A stretch of DNA of 64,000 bases from [Empedobacter] haloabium. Its GTDB lineage: Bacteria; Pseudomonadota; Gammaproteobacteria; Burkholderiales; Burkholderiaceae_D. The translations under genes and the position numbers were made by a program. Every line of letters begins with the position of its first letter. Position 1 is the first letter of the stretch. The notes under the pieces are model-generated. The model did not search any database. It was not told the DNA's origin and was given only the letters and a program-made list of their open reading frames with translations. Shown in pieces: positions 58,471-64,000 of this stretch. The stretch lies in assembly GCA_008011715.2 (NCBI GenBank), contig CP136508.1, positions 4,092,001 to 4,156,000 on the forward strand. The letters run 5' to 3'.

Positions 58471-60009
58471 CTAGCGCGACGCCTGTACCGGCGCCAGCTT
58501 GGCCACGCGCGTCGCCGCGTTGACGTTGCTCGGGTCGAGCGCCAGCGAGCGCCGGTAGCTCGTCACCGCCGCGGCCGTGTCGCCGACGTATTCCTGCGCT
58601 TCGCCCAGGCTGTCGTACAGGTTGGCGTTGTCCGGATACAGCGTGGTGCCGAACGTGAACATGGCGATGGCGTCCTGTACGTTGCCGGCCTGGCGCAGCA
58701 GCGCATAGCCCCAGTTGTTGATCTCGTAGTCCGTCAGCACGAAGGCCTTGTTCCGGCCGTGCAGCTCGGCATACAGCTCGGCCGCCTTGCCGAAGCCGCG
58801 CTGCGCCAGCGCCGCCGCGAAGCCCTCGCGGTTGGGCACCGGCCCCGGACGCGCCGGCGCGTGCTGGATCGACGCCATGTGACGCGGCACGCCGTTCTCG
58901 ATCGGCGCGCGAGCCAGGAACGCACGCCCGGCGGCGTCGTTCTTCAGGGTCGCGTTGAGGAACTCCAGCACGTAGCGCGCCGTCCAGTGGTAGGCCTGCT
59001 CCACTTCCGCGCGGCTGTATTCCTGGAAGTAGCCCGGCTGCGCCAGGCGCAGCGCGGCAGAGGAGAAGTCGCCGTGCCGCATCGGGTACATGACCATCTG
59101 GCGGACGTCGGCATAGGCCACTTCATTGAGCAGGCTGAACGATGTTTCGACGCCCGCCTTGCTCAGTTCCGACACCGTCGATGGGCGGCGCTGGATGTAC
59201 AGCCACGGCACGGTAATCCGGTGCGGGTCGATGCGGCGCGTCTGCTCCGGCTCGCGGGTGCCGTCCAGGCTGACGAGCGCGCGGATGCGGCTGTCGCGCT
59301 CCGCCGCGAACACGTTCGTCATGCCGCCCCAGCTCCAGCCCGCGACGGCCACCTGCGTCATGTCCGCCTGCGGCAAGCTGCGCGCATAGGACAGCAGGAA
59401 CTGGATGTCGCGCATCTGCGTGTCGACGCCTTCGCTATCGGGCACCAGCATGCGCGTGCGCGCGCCCAGGTTGCGGCTGGCGATGACGATGTAGCCGTGA
59501 CTCGCCAGGTACTCGCCCAGGTCGGCCGGTTCGTGGCCCGGGCCGCCCACCCCAGGCGCATAGATGACGACCGGGTACTTGCCCGCCGCCGGCGCGGCAT
59601 CGCGCACGGCCCACATGCGCTGCGCCAGCATGGCCGCCGCCGGGGCGGCGCCGAGGCGGGCCTCGATTTCCTTGCGGGCCGTCGCCGCCTGGGCCGCGAC
59701 CTGCGCCGGGGTGAGCTCGAACGCCTCATCGGTGGCTTCGGTGCGCACGTAGTCGCCGTAGCGTACCGGTTCCCCGCCCTTGCGTGCCGGGTACCAGACC
59801 AGGGTCTGGATCGGCCGTGAGCGTTCGCCTTGCACCGCTTTTCCCGTTACCGCATCGATCGTGCCGCGGTAGGTGCGGCTGGCGTCATATTGCTGGACGG
59901 TTTTCCAGCCGACCGCCAGGGGGCCTGGCTGCAGGTTGGCGAAGCCGGGGTCGGCGTGGGCGGTGGCGGTGAAGGCGACGAGCAGCGTGGCGGAGAGCAG
60001 GAGGCGCAT
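58471..60009 (-). CDS. Secreted alpha/beta hydrolase with C-terminal TPR-like repeats
   Basis: A 512-residue exported protein from ATG 60009, with a signal peptide (LLLSATLLVAFTATAHA, about 2-19). The hydrolase part resembles dienelactone hydrolase/platelet-activating factor acetylhydrolase: PVVIYAPGVGGPGHEPADLG, the nucleophile Ser in VAGWSWGGMTNVFA, and a likely His at MYPMRHGDF. The last 100 residues carry TPR-like motifs (AIAMFTFGTTLYPDNANLYD, AAAVTSYRRSLALDPSNVNA). Its start is upstream of the phoX gene; a link to phosphate starvation is possible but not shown. Confidence 0.8.
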   Translation of the reverse strand: MRLLLSATLLVAFTATAHADPGFANLQPGPLAVGWKTVQQYDASRTYRGTIDAVTGKAVQGERSRPIQTLVWYPARKGGEPVRYGDYVRTEATDEAFELTPAQVAAQAATARKEIEARLGAAPAAAMLAQRMWAVRDAAPAAGKYPVVIYAPGVGGPGHEPADLGEYLASHGYIVIASRNLGARTRMLVPDSEGVDTQMRDIQFLLSYARSLPQADMTQVAVAGWSWGGMTNVFAAERDSRIRALVSLDGTREPEQTRRIDPHRITVPWLYIQRRPSTVSELSKAGVETSFSLLNEVAYADVRQMVMYPMRHGDFSSAALRLAQPGYFQEYSRAEVEQAYHWTARYVLEFLNATLKNDAAGRAFLARAPIENGVPRHMASIQHAPARPGPVPNREGFAAALAQRGFGKAAELYAELHGRNKAFVLTDYEINNWGYALLRQAGNVQDAIAMFTFGTTLYPDNANLYDSLGEAQEYVGDTAAAVTSYRRSLALDPSNVNAATRVAKLAPVQASR

Positions 60010-60183
60010 GGTCGGTTCCGGAGTTGGGGATCCGGGCAGCATAACAGCTCTGCTGGTGCGGAAATCTCTCCAATTATCGCGCCGTGACGGCTCGTCCTAA
60101 CTTCGGGGTCAGTCCCTAATGCCGCTGATATGTATTGGACCTGTCAACGCTTTTCGTAAAAAATCCTTTTAGCACAGCGTGCT

Positions 60184-60357
60184 GGTAGCAGAACGGGCGG
60201 CATTCCGACGGTTGATCAGTCTGATATGCGCGGGTTGGGTACCGCATGACAACCGATTCGTCGGGGAGCTGCCTCGCTCTAAGTTGGAGGATCAGTCCAT
60301 TGCTGGCTGCCTCATAGCGGCACCGAGGGTTCTCACACCGTTGCCCATTCTGCTACC
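60184..60357 (-). ncRNA. Putative bridge/seek RNA of the IS110-family element
   Basis: TGGTAGCAGAACGGG (60183-60197) pairs with CCCATTCTGCTACCA (60344-60358) over 15 bp with one G-U, closing a 174-base region after the transposase stop. Inside, CCGACGGTTG (60205-60214) pairs with CAACCG..TCGG (60250-60264) around a loop holding CTGATATG (60221-60228), identical to the IS left end. GCGGCATT (60197-60204) and CTAAGTT (60279-60285) match the two halves of the target (AATGCCGC/T and CT/AAGTT). This is inference from sequence only; no such RNA has been shown for this element. Confidence 0.55.
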
Positions 60358-60386
60358 ACCACGCTGTACGTTCACGATCGGCTCCG

Positions 60387-61499
60387 TTACGTCGTTGGCA
60401 TGACGCGCGGCGTCACTTGGCCGATGGCCCAGATGAAGCCTGCCAGCTCGCGCGCCACCGCCGTGCATGCCTGTACTTTGAGTTTGCCCCTCTCGCCCAT
60501 CGCGCGATAGCGCGCACAGAGCCGCTTTTGGGCGTTCCAGGCGATCTCCTGGACCTCGTCTGACGTCTTCTCGGCACGGCGCTGCAAGTGAGCTGTCTTA
60601 CGGGCTGGGTACCGGTAGGTCCATGCCGACTCGATGAGCACCTTACGTACGTGCCCGTTCCCGGTCTTGGTGATGCTGCCTCGCGATTTGCTTGCCCCAC
60701 TTGAGTGCTCGCTCGGCACCAGTCCCAAATAGGCCATAAATTGCGGTGCGGTGGCAAAGCGATGCAGGTCGCCGATTTCCGCCATCACGGTGGCGGCGGT
60801 GAGCAGATTGACACCCCGTAGCGCCATCAACGCTTCGATCATTGGCCAGAGTGCCGATGCCGTGGCTTCTGCTTCCAGTTGCTGATCTAGTCCGTCAACG
60901 CGCTTAGTCAGCGCCTTGACCGTATCGACGTATTCCTGGAAGACGATTTGCTGCGTCCGACTCGCAAACTTCATTTGCTCCAGCCAGCGGAAATGCGCCT
61001 GCGTCCAGTTGCTCTTGCCATCGTAGCTTTTCCCATGACGCAACAGGAAAGCGGATAACCGCTGCTTAGCCTTCAACTGCAGCGCCTTCATATCCTCGCG
61101 TGCCCGTGTCAAGTCGCGTAATCCCTCCTGCGCATCATCGGGTACCCACACTGGAGTGAGTTCACCGGCACGAAGCAGGCGAGCCAACATCATGCTGTCA
61201 CGGCGATCGGTCTTGACGCGGTCACCAGCTTTCTTCGGAATCAGTGACGGTGCCACCACCAAGCACTCCAGACCCAGTCCCCTAAGCTGGCGGAAAATCC
61301 CATAGCCACAAGGGCCAGCTTCGTAACAGAACACCAGTTTCGCGCCATCCTTGCCGAGCTGCTTTACCAGCTTAGCAATCGCCTCGGATGTGTTCGGGAT
61401 TTCACCCATGTAACGCAGCTCGCCTTCTGAATCGGCAACCGAAACGGCGATCGTCGCCTTGTGGGTATCGAGTCCGACATTCTTGATAAACTGTTCCAT
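60387..61499 (-). CDS. IS110-family transposase (DEDD type)
   Basis: A 370-residue transposase of the IS110/IS1111 family. Catalytic acidic residues are in the DEDD N-terminal domain: FIKNVGLDTHKATI (Asp), CYEAGPCGYGI (Glu) and KTDRRDSMMLARL (Asp/Asp). The Tnp_20 domain has GVNLLTAATVMAEIGDLHRF and the serine region SGASKSRGSITKTGN. ATG 61499 is chosen; an in-frame start at 61532 would add 11 residues. The gene is full length and looks active. Confidence 0.92.
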   Translation of the reverse strand: MEQFIKNVGLDTHKATIAVSVADSEGELRYMGEIPNTSEAIAKLVKQLGKDGAKLVFCYEAGPCGYGIFRQLRGLGLECLVVAPSLIPKKAGDRVKTDRRDSMMLARLLRAGELTPVWVPDDAQEGLRDLTRAREDMKALQLKAKQRLSAFLLRHGKSYDGKSNWTQAHFRWLEQMKFASRTQQIVFQEYVDTVKALTKRVDGLDQQLEAEATASALWPMIEALMALRGVNLLTAATVMAEIGDLHRFATAPQFMAYLGLVPSEHSSGASKSRGSITKTGNGHVRKVLIESAWTYRYPARKTAHLQRRAEKTSDEVQEIAWNAQKRLCARYRAMGERGKLKVQACTAVARELAGFIWAIGQVTPRVMPTT

Positions 61500-61753
61500 G
61501 ACCTGCCTCCTCAATTTCGGCTCTGCGCCCATGGTTCTTCGGAACCTAAAGCTTAACCCGCGTTGTTTGAGGTCGGCAGGTCCAATACATGATGTCTAAG
61601 TTAAGGAAAATTATCAGCCAGCCGCAGACGTCTTTCCACCCAAAAGCGGAGAGCTGGGGTCAGACCCGGCGGGTCTGACCCCGGTTTTGGACCTGGGGTT
61701 GAGGGATACGCCTGCGGGCTAGTGAGTCTTACATCCTTAACTTAGCGGCATTA

Positions 61754-61783
61754 GGGTCAGTCCCTGTGCAGGGACAGACCCCA
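61754..61783. terminator. Hairpin repeat downstream of the glutathione transferase gene
   Basis: GGGTCAGTCCCTG-TG-CAGGGACAGACCC, of the dispersed repeat family. It ends 12 bases before the GST stop (61796, minus strand) and probably terminates it. No T tract is present. Confidence 0.55.
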
Positions 61784-61795
61784 ACCCAAGGGGTG

Positions 61796-62461
61796 CTAAT
61801 CGCGGTCGGGGGCGCCCAGCGGGAAGTAGGAGCGGAACGGGCGGGCTTCCTCCACCGCGCGGGCGAACGACGGCCGCGCCAGCAGGCGGGCGCGGTAGGC
61901 CCGCAGGCACGGATACTGTTCGGCGATCGGGTGCGTCCAGTCGGCGTAAAACAGCGATGGCGCGGCCGCGCAGTCGGCCAGGGTGAAATCCTCCCCAGCC
62001 GCCCAGGTGCGCTCGGCCAGGTGCGTTTCCAGCCAGGCGTAGGCGCGCTCCAGCTTCGGCGTCGCCAAGTCCAGCGCGTCCCGCGCCTTGGCCGGATCGC
62101 GCGTCAGGGCGCCGTCCACGGCCTGCTGCATCGGCGCCATCACGTGCAGGTCGAAGAAGCGGTCCAGGAAGCGCACGTCCAGCGCCGCCAGCGGGTCGGC
62201 CGGCAGCAGGGTAACGGGGCGCGGGTGCGCCAGCTGCAGGTACTCGACGATGACGCTGGTCTCGGCCACGGTGCGCTCGCCATCGACCAGGATCGGGAAT
62301 TTGCGCAGCGGCCAGCGTTGCAGCCACTCGCTGCCGTGGTCGTTGCCGTCCGGCGCGTCCGGCCCGATCCAGCGGAACGCGAACGGCTGCCCGGTTTCAT
62401 ACAGGGCCACCAGGGCCTTCTGCGTATACGACGAAAACGGGTGGCCGAACAGCTGCAGCAT
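61796..62461 (-). CDS. Glutathione S-transferase family protein
   Basis: A 221-residue GST. The N-terminal thioredoxin-like part has LQLFGHPFSSYTQKALVALY with a likely catalytic Ser, RKFPILVDGE and ETSVIVEYL (glutathione binding). The C-terminal helical domain follows, with FTLADCAAAPSLFYADW. ATG 62461 gives the standard MLQLFGHPFSSY start with GGAG 9 bases before; an upstream ATG at 62485 has no ribosome site. Substrate unknown. Confidence 0.88.
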   Translation of the reverse strand: MLQLFGHPFSSYTQKALVALYETGQPFAFRWIGPDAPDGNDHGSEWLQRWPLRKFPILVDGERTVAETSVIVEYLQLAHPRPVTLLPADPLAALDVRFLDRFFDLHVMAPMQQAVDGALTRDPAKARDALDLATPKLERAYAWLETHLAERTWAAGEDFTLADCAAAPSLFYADWTHPIAEQYPCLRAYRARLLARPSFARAVEEARPFRSYFPLGAPDRD

Positions 62462-62481
62462 GGGTGTCTGCTCCGGGGAAG

Positions 62482-64000
62482 TCATTGCGGCGACGTGCAC
62501 AGGCAGTGCGTCAGGGTCATGAACGGCTTCTTATGCGCCGTCATCTCGTTCAGCCAGGTCAGCTCGCGCGCGGCGTTGGTCGCCACGCCCAGCGGCATGC
62601 CGGCCGGGACCAGCGCCACGCCGGCTTCGCGCGTCAGCGCCTTTGCCACCGCCTGCGCGGCCGAGCCGCCGAAGAACTCCACCAGCTTGTCCAGCTTCGA
62701 GCCTTCCCGTTCGATGTAGACGATGCGGGTGTCGCCCGTCAGCTTGGCGCGCCGCGCGGCGGATTTGAGTGCGTCGCCAAAGCTGCCCAGTGTGTCCACC
62801 AGCCCGCGCTCTTTCGCCTGCGCGCCGGTCCAGATGCGGCCCTGCGCGACGGCGTCGATCTTCTCGACCGGCATCTTGCGCGCCTGCGCGACGCGGCGCG
62901 TGAAGTCGCCGTAGACGTGGCCGACGGCGGCCTGCAGCACCTGGCCGAAGCGCGGGTCCAGCGGCCGGGTGGGGTTGGCGGCGTCGCCCAGCCACGTGGT
63001 CGGCTGGCCGGCGCTGTGGATGCCGACCTTGTCCATCACCTTATCCACCGTCGGGAACAGCGCGAACACGCCGATCGAGCCCGTGATGGTGGTGGGATCG
63101 GCGATGACCTCGTCGGCCGCCATCGAAATCCAGTAGCCGCCGGAGGCGGCCACGTTGCCCATCGAGACGACGACGGGCTTGCCGGCCGCGCGCGTCAATT
63201 CCAGCTCGCGCCGGATCAGTTCCGAGCCGAACGCGCTGCCGCCGGGCGAATCGACCCGCAGCACGATGGCCTTGATGCTCTTGTCCTCGCGCGCCAGGCG
63301 GATCAGGTTCGACGTGGACAGGCCGCCGATCGAACCCGGCGCGGCGATGCCGTCGCCGATCTCGCCCACCGCCATGACGACCCCGATCGCGTCCCCCGTC
63401 ATCGGCTGGCGCAGGCGCGCCAGGTATTCGTCGAAGCCGACCTGGCGGAACGACTTGCCTTCCGCGTCCGGCATGCCGCGCTGCAGCACCATCTCGCGGA
63501 TCTGGTCGCGCGTTTTCAGGCCGTCGACCAGCCTGGCCTGCTGGGCCAGTTTGGCCAGGTCGCCGCCGACGGCTTGCAGCCCCTCCGGCAAGGTGTCGAT
63601 GGCGCGCATGATCGCGCCCTTCGGCAGCTTGCGCGCCGCTTCCACTTCCTGCGTGTAGCGCGCCCACAGGTCGTTGTTCAGGTAGGCGTCGGCCTCGCGC
63701 GCCGCCTCCGACGGGCCGTTGCCGATGTAAGGCTCGGCGGAACTCTTGAAGGTGCCGACCTTGATCAGGTTGACGGTGATGCCCAGCTTGTCCAGCGCGT
63801 CGCGATAGTAGTTGCGGTACTGGCCGAAACCGTCCAGCATGACGGCGCCCATCGGGTGCAGGTACACCTCGCTGGCGTGCGCCGCCACCTGGTACTGGCG
63901 CTGGTTGTAGCTGGAACCCCACGCCACCACTTTCTTGCCGCTGGCCTGGAAGCGATCGATGCCGGCCGCGATCTCGCGCAGCATGGCCTGGCCGCCGCCC
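62482..64000 (-). CDS. sppA: Signal peptide peptidase SppA, 67-kDa type (5' cut by the window end)
   Basis: The C-terminal 505 or so residues of a serine-lysine protease that degrades signal peptides in the inner membrane. The Lys of the N-terminal repeat is in LIKVGTFKSSAEPYIGNGPS and the Ser of the C-terminal repeat in SMGNVAASGGYWISMAADEV, as in E. coli SppA. VLRVDSPGGSAFGSELIRRE and DPTTITGSIGVFALFPTVDK are family blocks. The frame is open through base 64000; the membrane anchor is outside. The GST start lies 20 bases beyond its stop, so the two genes may be co-transcribed. Confidence 0.92.
   Translation of the reverse strand, partial: GGGQAMLREIAAGIDRFQASGKKVVAWGSSYNQRQYQVAAHASEVYLHPMGAVMLDGFGQYRNYYRDALDKLGITVNLIKVGTFKSSAEPYIGNGPSEAAREADAYLNNDLWARYTQEVEAARKLPKGAIMRAIDTLPEGLQAVGGDLAKLAQQARLVDGLKTRDQIREMVLQRGMPDAEGKSFRQVGFDEYLARLRQPMTGDAIGVVMAVGEIGDGIAAPGSIGGLSTSNLIRLAREDKSIKAIVLRVDSPGGSAFGSELIRRELELTRAAGKPVVVSMGNVAASGGYWISMAADEVIADPTTITGSIGVFALFPTVDKVMDKVGIHSAGQPTTWLGDAANPTRPLDPRFGQVLQAAVGHVYGDFTRRVAQARKMPVEKIDAVAQGRIWTGAQAKERGLVDTLGSFGDALKSAARRAKLTGDTRIVYIEREGSKLDKLVEFFGGSAAQAVAKALTREAGVALVPAGMPLGVATNAARELTWLNEMTAHKKPFMTLTHCLCTSPQ

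Larger units (their letters stand above)
60127..61597 (-). mobile_element. IS110-family insertion sequence (IS1111-type)
   Basis: About 1471 bp with one transposase. Subterminal inverted repeats ATGTATTGGACCTG (60130-60143) and CAGGTCCAATACAT (61577-61590) lie a few bases inside the ends, as in the IS1111 branch of IS110. A CT dinucleotide borders both sides (60125-60126 and 61596-61597), the usual core exchange. The transposase end is at 60387, leaving a 260-bp non-coding left part; the family keeps its guide RNA in such a part. It is the only full IS in the window. Confidence 0.8.
60117..61753. mobile_element. 166-bp MITE-like element, second copy, split by an IS
   Basis: Left piece 60117-60126 (TAATGCCGCT) and right piece 61598-61753. 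Joined they give 166 bp with perfect 20-bp inverted ends (TAATGCCGCTAAGTTAAGGA and its inverse, 61734-61753). The body matches the intact copy at 1060-1225 in the same orientation. It is flanked on both sides by GGGTCAGTCCC. The IS entered between the tenth and eleventh base of the left end. Confidence 0.8.

Overview
The window is a 64 kb stretch of GC-rich chromosome from a betaproteobacterium, most likely Oxalobacteraceae and Massilia-like. This is inferred from the dense GC-rich coding, the dapC-dapD-pilU-yffB-dapE-prmB gene order, and many intergenic hairpins of the GGGGTCAGTCCC type. No rRNA, tRNA, CRISPR array or prophage was seen. Protein assignments are from recognised motifs, not database searches.

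Layout. 0-1 kb: end of an MCE/MlaD transport operon and its lipoprotein. 1-9 kb: an rhlE-type helicase; a PfpI/DJ-1 gene and a TetR regulator sharing two identical 15-bp operators; tartrate dehydratase with a divergent LysR gene; a VOC protein; a scar of two gene fragments; a divergent RelA/SpoT-like protein; a LysE exporter; a Mut7-C RNase. 9.8-17.8 kb: lysine/diaminopimelate genes dapC, dapD and dapE interleaved with pilU, yffB, prmB and an ABC-F ATPase. 17.9-24.4 kb: CheW, a CoA-transferase, a FapA/DUF342 protein, a small exported protein, and ompR-envZ. 24.5-27.5 kb: an ECF42 sigma factor operon with VOC and DGPF/YciI proteins. 27.6-29 kb: GFA protein, an Imm26-like protein and an encapsulated-ferritin-like protein that has lost its iron ligands. 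29-32.5 kb: a thiamine uptake module (TPP riboswitch, TonB receptor, PnuC-type permease, NadR-like kinase). 32.6-37 kb: DUF1810, a PAS histidine kinase, an S46 dipeptidyl-peptidase. 37-46.4 kb: an mdtABC-oprM type RND efflux operon. 46.8-49.7 kb: glf, a histidine kinase and a cold-shock protein. 49.9-56.1 kb: an orphan type VI secretion payload cluster (vgrG, lipase effector, Tli4-like immunity protein, PAAR). 56.2-60 kb: PhoX phosphatase behind a PHO box, and an alpha/beta hydrolase with tetratricopeptide-like repeats. 60.1-61.6 kb: an IS110-family (IS1111-type) element. 61.8-64 kb: a glutathione transferase and sppA, cut by the window end.

Main points for a second look. (1) The IS110-family element sits inside the terminal inverted repeat of a 166-bp MITE-like element. 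An intact 166-bp copy lies near position 1060. Its non-coding end has a 15-bp long-range stem and carries short segments matching both halves of the target and one donor end, as expected of a bridge/seek RNA. (2) The lipase effector is interrupted by 16-17 bases identical to the synthetic Tn5 mosaic end used in sequencing libraries. Removing 16 bases restores one 620-residue frame, so this is most likely an assembly artefact; vgrG just upstream also has a one-base frameshift. (3) The RelA/SpoT-like protein and the ferritin-like protein without iron ligands may be new family branches. (4) The intergenic hairpin repeats often supply the last codons of neighbouring genes.
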